From: Hofstenia miamia
Taxonomy: Eukaryota; Xenacoelomorpha; Acoela
Assembly: GCA_004352715.1 (NCBI GenBank)
Contig: SCFE01000042.1
Span: forward strand, 1,899,757-1,963,756
DNA length: 64,000 bases
Direction of reading: 5' to 3'
The stretch's first letter is position 1, and every line of letters starts with the position of its first letter. Below are positions 53,172 through 64,000 of this stretch, one piece after another. Under the pieces are notes generated by a model. It saw nothing but the letters and a program-made list of their open reading frames with translations, did no database searches and was not told the DNA's origin. A program made the translations under genes and the position numbers.

Positions 53172-54224
53172 TATACCAATATCTACTTGTACTCATCCAC
53201 CACTTTACTAAGTACACTTGATTAGTCACTCTGGACAGCACCACCACCAAGGTCTTGAAAGAATGGATACTTAAGCTTGGGCCAATGGAGTGCCTAATTT
53301 CCAATCATGGCCCACAATTTGATAATCAATTAATTGAGACCCTCACTAAAGTATTGGAGATATTAAACAAGTTTACAACTGCATACCATCCACAGTCAAA
53401 TGGTGTTGTGGAGTGACTCAACTGTACTGTTATTATGTTGATTCAAGCTACTCTCACAAGAGCCACTGGCAGGAATTGGAGATGAGTAATAGAAGCAGTA
53501 GAGTACTTTTATAACACTGCTGTCCACTCTGCTACTAAGGTGAGCCTATTTAAGGTGATGTTTGTCCCAAAGGTGAGTACACCTCACTTGGTAATGTATC
53601 CTGAATGCCATGAGCCAACTTTGGAGAATTTTGTTAATCATATGTTGCATGAGCTGCAAGAAGTTCACCTCAACATCTGTTTCAACACCAACCAGTCTGT
53701 TATATGCCAGAAGCGTAACTTTAATCACAAACTCTATGGCAAGCCTCACAAACAGGGCAACGGAGTCTTTGCTTATTTCCTTGCCAAGTCACAGATCCAA
53801 ATCAGGTCTAGAAGCTTGCCACAAATTGCCAAAGACCATTTACTGTTGTTAAGAAGCTTGACCACCACAAGTATTTATTAACTAATGGGAAAATTGTCCA
53901 TTTTCAAAGGCTCAAAAGAGCTCTACATGATATTGAAAATGTAGTTATTGACAAAAATAGTGATTTTACACTAGTTGATGATTGTATAAATGAATATGAG
54001 ACCTACAATAATTTAACTGAATGTGAGGAAGATGACCTCACTGAAGTTGATTTTGATAGTAGTAGTGAAACTACCACTAACTGAAAAAGAACATATTTAG
54101 ATCATTTAAATACCCAAGATTGGGAACTTAATCTTATCTCTATGTTTAGTAACCAAGACACAATAGAATCAGCCACCAGCCTAGAGACAAGTGCACAGGC
54201 AACTCAACCCACAACCAGATGATA
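53172..54224 (+). pseudogene. pol: G3 integrase, 5'-truncated
   Basis: YQYLLVLIHHFTKYT, VLKEWILKLGPMECLISNHG, PQFDNQLIETLTKVLEILNK, TAYHPQSNGVVE, VEYFYNTAVHSATKVSLFKV, then the C-terminal domain with RNFNHKLYGKPHKQGNGVFA, HFQRLKRALHDIEN and TQDWELNLISMFSNQ. The second catalytic position reads SNHGPQF (Asn for Asp), and TGA replaces the Arg after VVE. It is clearly diverged from G1 and G2, so I treat it as a third family. It begins at the non-LTR breakpoint. Confidence 0.75.
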
Positions 54225-54560
54225 TGAGACAAGAGCATTCCCCATGACAAGCCAGGGAGAGCACTGCAGATAAGCTAGGGAGACCATATGCAGAGGATGC
54301 TGGATGCAGTACTCACAACTACCTGAGGAGCCAACTCTTCATAGGAATGAGATTCCCACAACTATGCATGGAGCCAACACTCTGTGCAGGAGTGGACCTC
54401 AAACAACTACACATGGAGCCAACACTCTGTGTAGAGTGAGAGGTGGATTTAGCCCATGTACCATTTTGTAAATGTCCAACCATCCCAAAGTGATTCAAAA
54501 CTCCCTCTAGTCCCAGCCCTTCATCTTCAGAATCCACTAGTATTCAATCAAAGAGAATTG
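54225..54560 (+). repeat. G3 integrase-ORF3 spacer with ~50-bp repeats
   Basis: acatggagccaacactctgt occurs near 54413 and a close copy (gcatggagccaacactctgt) near 54364; further ggagccaactctt at 54329. In one frame: CMEPTLCAGVDLKQLHMEPT. The unit differs from the G1 QLKG unit although the location is the same. Confidence 0.6.
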
Positions 54561-55060
54561 AAGAACAAAGAAGAAAAGTTTTGAAAGTTGGAGATGAGGT
54601 GTTGCACCCTTACTTTATTGTGACTAGGAAGGTTGTAAACCATATCCATAACAATATTTTGGAGGAAACACAAAACAATTTATGTGGACCTTTAACATTA
54701 AGATGCTCACATGCTCAGTGGATGTTATACCATTTACAATCAATGCCAAAAGGAGGCTAAAAATCAATGCCATTATTTGTTATGATTCCATATGCAGAAC
54801 TTCATGATACTTTACAAGAGTGCATACTGCCCCATCAGTATGTACCACACAAATGTTATTTCAATTACTAAATTGATTTACACCAATTTGAATATGTGTA
54901 AGCAGATCCCACTGTTAAGGCACAGATGCTTGAGTCTATTAACATCAATCTTCCCAGTCTAGCTTCAGTTACTGACTTGCATGTCAGTTTTCTTATGAGT
55001 TGATCTCCATGATGGTTGAATTATAGCAGTATGAATGAGCAGACTTGGGATACAGTAGTT
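54561..55060 (+). pseudogene. ORF3 N-terminal domain start (G3)
   Basis: VGDEVLHPYFIVTRKVVNHI aligns with ERIHPYFIANRKMTYNSYY of G1, showing HPYF is conserved in a third family. The following sequence has several stops and ends at about 55060, where a minus-strand ORF3 piece begins. Confidence 0.6.
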
Positions 55061-55070
55061 GTTTTCTGCC

Positions 55071-56950
55071 TCAATAGCTTCTTTCCACATAAATATTTGC
55101 AGTAGGAGTGATATCCAATTTAGTGACCCCTATGGAAATAGGATAGTTCACCTGTGTGTGAACAAAGTGCTTCCATAGTGTATTTGAGCTATAATGAGGA
55201 TGGAGATGTTCAATTGTAGTATCTGATAATATGAGTTTAAAAGTTATGCATTCCACATCAAAGGCGAGTTGCAAGTTTGGTTCAAGTAAAAGAGTGATAT
55301 CAGTTTTAGACCAAGCTTCTGTAAAACAAGTTTTCATGTAAGATATACTGTCACTTTCTTTTATAACAATGGATGGGCAATCCACTATTGTTGCATCAAT
55401 GGGGGAGATTTTGTAATGTGTATCAGATAAGTGAAGGCATCTGTTTTAACCCATTCCAGTTGTGGTGGTAGTATTTCAGTGCCTAATTTTTTGAAATTGT
55501 TTCTTTGATGATAGTTTGATGGCGTGCTGTTAAAGGTATCTCCATAGATAACATAATGTCTTCATTTATTTGCAATTGTTGAGGTGACAGGATTGATTGC
55601 TCTAGTATTTCTATCAAAATGTGTTTGGTACTGTATTTTTGATATTTGAGAGTAGTAGTTAGTGTTGTACAAACTTTCTGGGTAATATCTCTTGTGGTAA
55701 TTAAATAAAATTTCATTTTTGATGACCAAAAGACATATACTTGATTATTTCATAGTAATCAAGCATTAAATACTGTTGGCAACAAATGAGATGAGTAGAT
55801 GATAGCAGTGCATTAGCATGTAGTAGAGAATATAATTGTGTGTCACAGGTTGCTCCTCACATGTATTTTCTGCATGCATCAGATAGCATATGAATGTCTC
55901 TTGTTGCAATCACCAATTTGTTGCTTATGAATATTATTGGTAAAGAGCCAAGAGGATTTTCATTATTAATGAGTAGTATTTTTCAAAAGAATTAGTGGCT
56001 TTAGTTTGTTTTCCCTGAGGTGATATCAGTAAGGATGTTCAGTATAAAAGCCAATTCTTTAATCACACAGAGAAAAGAACAACTGAGATTTCATGGTATT
56101 TGTGGATGGAGTCCAGAGTTTTGTGAGATATGGGAAATTCTAAGGTTGCATCCTTGGGTAGATATATTGAAATGAACCACAGTGCTGATTTGGCATTGAC
56201 ATCTGGTGTGAATGGCTCCTCAAAGAAAGCTTTTCTGAAGTTGGATTGATCCTGAGCTGTTAAACTTTGCTGTATGTTATGCAGTAATCTTTCTGTGGAG
56301 TAGTGATATTTACCAGAAGGTGATGGTATGGTAATGTGAGGCCAGTTGTTTTCAGTTGGACAATTGGCTTTGATGTTAGTCTAAATGCTGGCAATATTGT
56401 TGACTGATTGAGTAAATGCAAATCTGACATGAATGTCTGTAATGATAGCAGGAGCCAGTCTTTCTGTGATTAACTCATACAATTCGCCTGAATTTTACTG
56501 CTAAATGTTTATCAACCATCTTTTCATGGCATGGGCATATTCAGTGTAGATACAGATCAACATGTATTAATGCTGCAATTGAGGAATTGTAATCTGGTAA
56601 ACAGAGCACAGCAAAATTTGTAGAACAGAGAATAAAGAAATTATCTAAACTTTGTTCAAGTTCATAAAGTTCTGATCTAACTAGGTGAGATTGAATGGTA
56701 TCCAAAACAACAATAGTGAGTTTGATTTTAGAGGCTTTGACAAGTTTATAAGCAAGAGATATTTCTCAATTAGTTTGGTATCCAAGAGTTCTTCAGTTTT
56801 GATAAAATAAATAACTAGTAAGTTTTCCCGAGAAAGATTAATTTCCAATTGCATAATTAAATTGTCTTTGTACGTGAGTAGAGAGTGGAGATAAGTGTAG
56901 TATAATCAAAGAATCAATGCTGCAAAAAGAACAAGAAATTTAGTCAAGAA
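55071..56950 (-). pseudogene. ORF3 of G3: HPYF-domain remainder and exonuclease motif I
   Basis: Right to left: DNLIMQLEINLSRENLLVIY and KIKLTIVVLDTIQSHLVRSE with LEQSLDNFFIL (matching the G1 VVYFVKD ... RVIIVV ... LDNLFML order), then ACRKYM, TGA, GATCDTQL where G1 has KYMWGVTS, then 55071-55385 with MKTCFTEAWSKTDITLLLEP, QLAFDVECITFKL (Asp at 55257-55259) and QVNYPISIGVTKL. Cut at 55070 before motif II. Opposite orientation to the G3 pieces at 53.2-55.06 kb, so the G3 ORF3 is present as two inverted fragments. Long stretches in between are too broken to read. Confidence 0.65.
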
Positions 56951-56989
56951 GATTAACATCAAATTGAATTATGTTTAAATCAGTAATAA

Positions 56990-57316
56990 TTGTAAATTAA
57001 AATCAATTTAAGTTTAGCATCATTAATTGTGTAAAATGCAACAAAGAGAGAACATTACCAAATAGTACTTGTTGAAAAAATATGACAAAATGAAGGGGGC
57101 AATATCACTTCTATTATTTTTAGCCATCTTGGGTGGGGACTTACAATTCAAATCAACACATGCTTTTTGATCTGAAACTATAAATAGAGAAAAATCATTT
57201 GGAGAACTGTTGAAGTAAATTCTTTGAAAATCTTATCCTTAGATTTAACTTGGTTTCCTTATTATTAAATCATGTCAAGCAAAATGGTAAATGCATTAGT
57301 AGTGGCAAGGGCACAC
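56990..57316 (+). mobile_element. G1-type LTR fragment, plus orientation
   Basis: Contains cattatttttagccatctt (near 57112) and actataaatagag (near 57177), then gaactgttgaagtaaattct as in 26.3 kb. Forms an inverted pair with the next feature. Boundaries approximate. Confidence 0.65.
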
Positions 57317-57339
57317 ATTGGGAGCAAATATTATATAAA

Positions 57340-57931
57340 ATATAATAACCTACAATTGGCTATCCAACCATTTTCTTTGGGTTTTTATTATCACATACAT
57401 CTCAATGATAGAATCAATAGTCGGCTAAACAGAGAAAAACTCCTAATCCTACCTCTAACATAAATGCAGTTTCATGGCTTGGATCAAGGACCCTCAAATT
57501 GCTACTGATGTGTGCCCTTGCCACTACTAATGCATTGACCATTTAGCTTGACATAATTTAATAATAAGCAAACCTAATTAAATCTAAAGATAAGATTTTT
57601 GATGAATTTAGTTCAACAGTTCTCCAAATGATTTCATGCTATTTATAGTTCCAGATCCAAAAGTACCTGTCAAAATTGAATTTCAAATCTTCTGCCAAGA
57701 TGGCTGAAAAATAATGGAAGCATTATCACCCCCTTCATTTTGTTAAATTGTTTTGACAAGTACTACTTGGTAAATGTTGTTTCTTAGTTGCATTGTACAA
57801 AATTAATGATGCTAAACTAAAATTGATTTAAATTTACAATTAATACTATTTTTATTCATAATTGAATTTGCTGTTAATCTTCTCTGACTAATCTCTTTTT
57901 TTTTCAGTGTTAATTGTTGGATTATGCTACA
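57340..57931 (-). mobile_element. G1-type LTR fragment, minus orientation
   Basis: Minus strand starts TGTAGCATAATCCAACA at 57931 and is homologous to 1430-1994. Contains the inverted TATA and GCCAAGATGGC blocks. With the plus fragment it makes a palindrome with arms of about 260 bases and a 170-base centre. Confidence 0.7.
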
Positions 57932-58093
57932 ATATCACCTAGGAAATAGACAAGGTAAAACATGCAATGGAAACACCAACTACTAACAAAGTACGCAGTC
58001 AGCTACTACCATCTAGGAGAAACCTAACCTGAAGCAGATTCAGAAACCAAGAATCATACTCAGATGCAAGCCAGTACTAATGATAATTAAAAA
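57932..58093 (+). other. leader upstream of gag of copy H
   Basis: No ORF. Its last 80 bases match the leader before the gag start at 18049 (acctgaagcagattcagaaa here, acttaaagcaggttcaaaga there). Confidence 0.55.
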
Positions 58094-59352
58094 TGACAAG
58101 TACAAGAGGGAAGAAAGGAAGCACCAAGAAAGGCACAAGCATAACAACCACTACCCCAAGAAGATCACTTTCAGAAATGGACGCACCCCCACAGAATTAG
58201 AGACCCTACACATGTCCCCAGAGGCAAGTTCAACAGAAATTCTAAATATTCTCAAACAGAACAATGAAACAGAATCAATATTGAGAAGCAAGATACAATT
58301 GTTAACGGAAAAAGTTGCAGAACTAGAACAACATAGCAAAAATTCACTAATTGAGCTCAAGATAGAGATTGATACCTGTTTGGAAAAGTCAGAGGAAAGA
58401 TTTCTAGAATGACATCAAGATACTAATAAACCAATTGGCAGAATCAAACAAACATTTTCAGGAACTAAAAAAATTTGGGAGAAAACATGCTGGCAACTAG
58501 AAAACAAAAACAGACAGCTAATCCAAAATAACAATCTACAACTCCAAGAGCTAGAATAACTCAAAGACGAACTCAGACTAATGGAAATGGGCAGAGAAGA
58601 AGATTGCAAAGCACAAGAATGAGAGTTAGAGGAACTCAGACATAAACTTAGAATGATCAGAGAGGCCAAGAGGAAAACCAAAAGGGAATATGGACACATG
58701 AAGCAACATTCAAACAGATAAAAGAAAGGAACTTACAAGCATCACCAGTCAATTTCAAAAAACAGTCAAAAGACTTTGACAATGAAGATGAAGAATATGA
58801 GAAGAAGAAAATCATTGACGAAATCATTAAAGCTGTAACCAACCAAATTACAATAAACAAAAATATAAATGCACAGAAGAAACCAACCTTTAAGAGTTCT
58901 ATTTTACTGGAGAATATTAAAAACAACATGATACCATGCAAGGCAGCCTTGCCAAAATGTAATGGAAAGGTAGACAGCTATAATCAAACATTAGTTGAAT
59001 GGCTTCAAATGTTCGAAATTAGAATGGCTGAGAGGAAGGTGAACCAGCAAGCAGCAGCTGCGAGATTCCCACTATACCTTACAGGAGCAGCATCCCAACA
59101 TTATTTACTGCTAGATAATGATACAAAACGAAATTACAAACTATTGATTGGAGACTTCATAGAGTACTATGAAAATGAAAGCTTCAAAAACTAGTATAGA
59201 ATCATATTGAACTTGATGAAAATAAGAAAAATGGACAATATATGAAACTACATTCAGCAAGTGGAACAACTAGAAACACTTAGCTCCAGATGAAACAAAT
59301 ATTCGAAGTATGACCTCTTCTTGCACATTTCAAAGGAATGCCCAAGAAGATC
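58094..59352 (+). pseudogene. gag: gag of G1 copy H, first part
   Basis: ATG at 58094 gives MTSTRGKKGSTKKGTS, matching the start at 18049. After a frameshift: ILRSKIQLLTEKVAELEQHS (coiled coil, 58080-58412 frame), broken helical sequence, then capsid 58928-59194: CKAALPKCNGKVDSYNQTLV, RFPLYLTGAASQHYLLLDND, LLIGDFIEYYENESFKN, and further in frame IQQVEQLETLSSR. TAG, TGA and TAA codons interrupt it. It is cut at 59352 by a DNA element; the sequence resumes at 62851 with QFEIKCVVDNKLEKMIRKV. Confidence 0.75.
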
Positions 59353-62300
59353 CCAGAAAACAACCACTATTGGTCCAACAATGGCTCACTGTTGGCACTC
59401 CTGGCCAACAATGGCCACTCATTTGTCATTCATTTGCCAACCATAACCAACAAAACAAAAAGTTGTAAGAATCTTAAAATTCCACAATTTTAAAAACAAA
59501 TTATTATATTATGGTATATAACATAAGAATTACATTAAAGTTTGATTTCAATTTTCAAAAAGTATTATTTATCAGTTTCTCATAGCCATTAATGGCCCAT
59601 TAATGGTATTGCTAGATCAATCTGCCATCTAGCAAACAAATATGAATTAAATAATTTACAATTATGACTGATCAAATTTAATTTTCATAAGAAATGAATT
59701 TACTTAACCTTTTGTATTTGATAGCACAATTTACTATGCCAGCTCTTGTTTTTATGAGCACTTTATAATAAATTCAATTGTTTGTAGCAAGGTGTTCCCC
59801 AAGAAACATTGCATTATTGATATTTCTAAAAGTGGCAGGCCCAATTCTTATCAGAGTTATATAGGCCTAGGCAGTTTTTTCACCCTCTTAGCATAATACC
59901 ACATTCACCCATGAATAAATGATAAATAAACCAAAAAGACAGACGGAGTTAATAAGAATAAATAAAATACTACTTTTTTGCACTTTATGTCAAACAAAAA
60001 GACTGTTGAACAATATATCAATCAGATCGTATGAAATGAGTTGAAATTAGCCTGCTCAAAGAGGGGCAGGTGCAAGGCCCTCCAAAGTACGCCCCTGGCC
60101 ATAACTCAATCAAATTATACCAAGTTGTGAATTACAAATCATAATATTACATTGGCCATAATCAGTAAACTGCTGGTGGGAAACATGCAATATTTGTGAC
60201 CATTGACGCCATCAGTGGCCCATTGGTGGACAATTAGCTGCATCAGTAGCAACCTAAGTAATCAATAATCAATGAGCAGATATGTGCAAATAAAAGTCAC
60301 TTCATTATTTTGATTCCTGGTTTTTTTTTATTATAATAAAAGGAAATGCTAAAAGATAATTTGAAATTTTTAATTTGTAAAAATTATGATATACTGGCTA
60401 AACGTATTTTAAAAATAATTTATTCATAAACATTTGGACACTTTAAAATTAAGAGTTATATAAAAAAGCTACACATGAGCAGAAGAGATTTTTCAAGACT
60501 AAAGATAATATTATTTCAAAATTGTACCTAATTTTAAAATTAAAAATTTTTTTTAAATTTGACAGATTTTTATGCTTATTGTTATCATTTATAAACAAAA
60601 TATTCTTTCACATTTCCAACAAATGTTACTACTAAACATGCTTGACAGGATCTTAAAGCTATCCTTCTGTCCTTTGTTGGGCTTGTGTTTGTTTAAACAG
60701 CAATGTTTGAACTGCATAACAATATAAAATTGTTGTTCTACATATAAAAGTCAATGCTATAGTATCAAAAACCTACTGTTTGCCATCAATGACACATTAA
60801 TGGTCCATTATTGGCTCACCAATGGCCCAATAATGGATGACGGTTGGCAAACACTGTTGGGCCAACAATGAGCCAGCGGTCATTTACCACCAATGGCCAA
60901 TAATGGCACCAACAATGGCACATTCATGGACCAATAATGCAATGTTTCCTGGGAAGATGTTAGCTTAAAACCCTCTTGAAATATACCCTGCGATGCTTCT
61001 ATAAAAATATAATAACACAATGTTAAAATATGTTTTTCGATGAATTTCACAAATCTTGATATTAATTTATAGAATTCATCAGATTTTAAGTTCTTGTAAA
61101 TATCCAAATGGCAAAGACTTTAAATTGCTATCCTGATTTCTCCGGATACCAATCGAAAAATGAAAAAATAGATTCAATGAAATTCATAATTATGATTACA
61201 TATTTGTGTTAAAAAGACAATAATTTTATGTATGCTGCTTAATGCACTCAAACCACATAGATTAAATAACAATATAATATATTGGGGTGCAAAAATGCAC
61301 CCAAAACCGCTACAACATATATTTTTAATTCCGTCACCAACCGTTAAATTTAAATTTGAATGTAAATAATCCGCTAGAGTGTTTTGCATGGATTCCATAA
61401 TTATAGAAGGTCAACTATAGTAGCTATTAGTTAATCAGATTTGCTTCTTATGTGTAAAACTATGATTTCCCACATAATATTGATGCTATTACAAGCAAAT
61501 CGGCAAATTTGCATCGGCNACAAATATGATTAAAATAATTTACAATTATGACTGATCAAATTTAATTTTCATAAAAATGAATTTACTTTAACCTTTTGTA
61601 TTTGATAGCACAATTTACTATGCCAGCTCTTGTTTTTATGAGCACTTTATAATAAATTCAATTGTTTGTAGCAAGGTGTTCCCCAAGAAACATTCCATTA
61701 TTGGTATTTCTAAAAGCGGGAGGCCCAATTCTTATCAGAGTTATATAGGCCTAGGAAGTTTTTTCACCCTCTTAGCATAATACCCCATTCCCCCTTGAAT
61801 AAATGAAAAAAAACCAAAAAGACAGACGGAGTTAATAAGAATAAATAAAATACTACTTTTTGCACTTTATGTCAAACAAAAAGACTGTTGAACAATATAT
61901 CAATTAGATTGTATGAGAATGAGTTGAAATTAGCCTGCTCAAAGAGGGGCAGGTGCAAGGCCCTCCAAAGTACGCCCCTGGCCATAACTCAATCAAATTA
62001 TACCAAGTTGTGAATTACAAATCATAATATTACATTGGCCATAATCAGTAAACTGCTGGTGGGAAACATGCAATATTTGTGACCATTGACGCCATCAGTG
62101 GCCCATTGGTGGACAATTAGCTGCATCAGTAGCAACCTAAGTAATCAATAATCAATGAGCAGATATGTGTGAATAAAAGTCACTTCATTATTTTGATTCC
62201 TGGTTTTTTTTTATTATAATAAAAGGAAATGCTAAAAGATAATTTGAAATTTTTAATTTGTAAAAATTATGATATACTGGCTAAACATATTTTAAAAATA

Positions 62301-62846
62301 ATTTATTCATAAACATTTGGACACTTTAAAATTAAGAGTTATATAAAAAAGCTACACATGAGCAGAAGAGATTTTTCAACACTAAAGATAATATTATTTC
62401 AAAGTTGTACCTAATTTTAAAATTAAAAATTTTTTTTAAATTTGACAGATTTTTATGCTTATTGTTATCATTTATAAACAAAATATTCTTTCACATTTCC
62501 AACAAATGTTACTACTAAACATGCTTGACAGGATCTTAAAGCTATCCTTCTGTCCTTTGTTGGGCTTGTGTTTGTTTAAACAGCAATGTTTGAACTGCAT
62601 AACAATATAAAATTGTTGTTCTACATATAAAAGTCAATGCTATAGTATCAAAAACCTACTGTTTGCCATCAATGACACATTAATGGTCCATTATTGGCTC
62701 ATCAATGACCAATTATTGGCCCAATAATGGATGACAGTTGGCAAACTTTGTTGGGCCAACAATGGGAAAGTGGTCATTTACCACTAATGGCCAATAATGG
62801 CACCAACAATGGCCCATTAATTTACCAATAATGGAATATTTCCTGG
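59353..62846. mobile_element. TIR DNA element inserted in gag, seen as two copies
   Basis: Left end CCAGAAAACAACCACTATTG, right end (reverse complement) CCAGGAAATATTCCATTATT. Both ends are flanked by GATC, a probable 4-bp target duplication, and gag reads through if the element is removed. A complete copy runs 59353-60952 (1600 bp); a second, 5'-truncated copy is 61520-62846. Both termini carry arrays of CCAATAATGG/CCATTATTGG-like 10-mers. No ORF encodes a recognisable transposase, so it is non-autonomous; superfamily not assigned. Confidence 0.75.
60953..61519. other. foreign flank between two DNA-element copies, ending at a single N
   Basis: The first copy ends at 60952 and is followed by gaag rather than GATC. 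The 566 bases to the N at 61519 resemble nothing else in the window, and their small ORFs look random. They probably belong to another locus where the same element is inserted. Confidence 0.65.
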
Positions 62847-62850
62847 GATC

Positions 62851-63150
62851 AGAACCCAATTTGAAATCAAATGTGTTGTTGACAACAAACTAGAAAAGAT
62901 GATAAGAAAGGTGGTGGATATCCAGGCAAAAATTCAAAACAAAGCCCACATCTACAAAAAAGCAGTATGGCACAAAGAAAAACCAACAGAATGGCGGAAT
63001 AATTACAAGTCACAAACAGTATATACCAAACCCTACAATGAAAATAAAATGGAAAAATTTATTAAAATAAAAGGGAAAGAGGGAAAGGTGAAAAAAGTAA
63101 GAGAAAGGGACATAAAGTGCTACAGCTGTGCAAAAAGCAGATCAATATAA
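62851..63150 (+). pseudogene. gag: gag of copy H, nucleocapsid part
   Basis: QFEIKCVVDNKLEKMIRKVV, Lys-rich KWRNN/KEGKVKKVRERDIKCYSCA. The CCHC knuckle has its first two Cys (CYSCAKS) but lacks the His and last Cys, so RNA binding is lost. Continues gag from 59352 across the DNA element. Confidence 0.7.
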
Positions 63151-63199
63151 TGAGAGAAGAGAAGGCATACTACAAAGATGAAGATGTGATTGAATCTGA

Positions 63200-64000
63200 A
63201 TTGGAATTGGTTGAAGACACATAAACTGAGGATGAATAGAAAACTAGCTTGAGTGCTGACTCCAAGAAACCAAGCCCAGGTTAATGATTATGACGAACAT
63301 GGACAACATCAACACTATAATGATAACAATAAATGGAGTGATGACAAAGGCAACAATCAATACAGGAGCTGTGATATCTATTATAACTGATGAATGTGCA
63401 ACAAAACTGGGTTTAAGCAAGAAGACCTTGAATGATCAAACAAGGCAAATCAATGCATCTGGAAAATTCATAGATATGACATGAAAGTTAAACACAGTAC
63501 AAATTGAATAGTGAACACTACCTCTGAACAATTGTTAGTAGTGATAGACACTCACAACAATTTATTACCATACAAAGTGATAATAAATTACTCAAATAGA
63601 ACAATCAAGGTAAAGGAGGAGGAAATCAAAATCAAATAACAAGAAGGTAAGCTGTCAACAATAACATTTGAACTAGAAGAAGACATAAAGTTGCAACCAT
63701 ATCAATGGAGGATGCACACAATCCAAACAGGAGAGAAGATTACATTGGACATAATGATCTACAACAACAAAGGAATTAACTCTAAAAGAGTCTCAATGTC
63801 TTCAAGTATGTGCGCCATAAAAAACAGAACAGCATGAATCACAACTTTAACATTAAGAAAACCAATGTGAGAATACTCAGAAAATATGTCAAGTCTAGCA
63901 TCGAATCAATTTGGAAGGCAATGGAAGACATTGATGAGCAGAGTAGTTTGTATGGTCAATTCAAGGACTTACAAATGAAAACAGTAGGTACTCAACACAG
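63200..64000 (+). pseudogene. pol: protease and protease-RT linker of copy H, runs off the window
   Basis: MTKATINTGAVISIITDECA at 63284-63484: the catalytic Asp of DTG is Asn. Then LNASGKF-type sequence, LLPYKVII (GNDF lost), ELEEDIKLQPYQWRMHTIQT and MIYNNKGINSKRVSMSSSMC as in copy F. The last residues, YGQFKDLQMKTVGTQ, are an LKG-type unit as in copy E at 36.1 kb. Stops at 63481, 63508 and beyond. Confidence 0.7.

Noticed and set aside
59353-62846. CRISPR-like array from repeated CCAATAATGG 10-mers
   Set aside because: Repeats are short, degenerate, in both orientations and without regular spacers; the context is eukaryotic.

Overview
The window is an AT-rich stretch of a metazoan (probably invertebrate) draft assembly. 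It is made almost entirely of broken, nested retroelements. I see no host gene, rRNA or tRNA. The evidence is Ty3/gypsy-type gag/pol on both strands (CCHC knuckle, DTG protease, YIDD reverse transcriptase, RNase H, HHCC-DD35E integrase), LTRs with primer-binding sites and polypurine tracts, two non-LTR (YxDD) reverse transcriptase fragments, and seven N runs (four single Ns, plus 180, 729 and 1000).

Three related LTR-element families can be told apart. G1 has a 1150-bp LTR (TGTAGCATMATCC ... GGATAATGCA) and a primer site TGGCAACTGTGACAG. G2 has an LTR of about 0.9-1.0 kb (TGTAGA ... TCTACA) and a primer site TGGCGACCCTGAC. G3 is known only from integrase and third-gene fragments at 53-57 kb. 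Layout: 0-7.8 kb, G1 copy on the minus strand inserted in another G1 pol; 7.8-16.4 kb, G2 pieces (minus); 16.5-27 kb, scrambled G1 copies including a 2.26-kb inverted repeat; 27-33 kb, G2 pieces (plus) with a G1 LTR; 34.7-36.1 kb, non-LTR fragment; 36.1-43.2 kb, G1 copy E (plus); 44.3-51.9 kb, the best preserved copy F (plus); 52-53.2 kb, non-LTR fragment; 53.2-57 kb, G3 pieces; 57.9-64 kb, G1 copy H (plus), whose gag is split by a terminal-inverted-repeat DNA element.

The main result concerns the position downstream of integrase, where retroviruses carry env. All three families there carry a long third gene (ORF3). Its first half is an unrecognised domain marked by an HPYF motif. Its second half has the motifs of a DEDDh (DnaQ-like) 3'-5' exonuclease: DxEC in all three families, then NYPxxIG, a (N/G)D motif and a final H-x4-D in G1 and G2. 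The motifs persist between families that have diverged strongly elsewhere, so selection on a real enzyme is the best explanation. ORF3 runs through the polypurine tract and takes its stop codon (TAG) from the first five bases of the 3' LTR. A short peptide/DNA repeat (consensus QLKGxxMK) lies between integrase and ORF3 and, in two copies, also between protease and reverse transcriptase.

Every copy is damaged. In copy F, pol is one frame of about 1300 codons broken only by three TGA codons, but its gag is deleted and frameshifted and its ORF3 stops before exonuclease motifs II and III. Several direct and inverted duplications meet at single Ns and are probably contig joins rather than biology.
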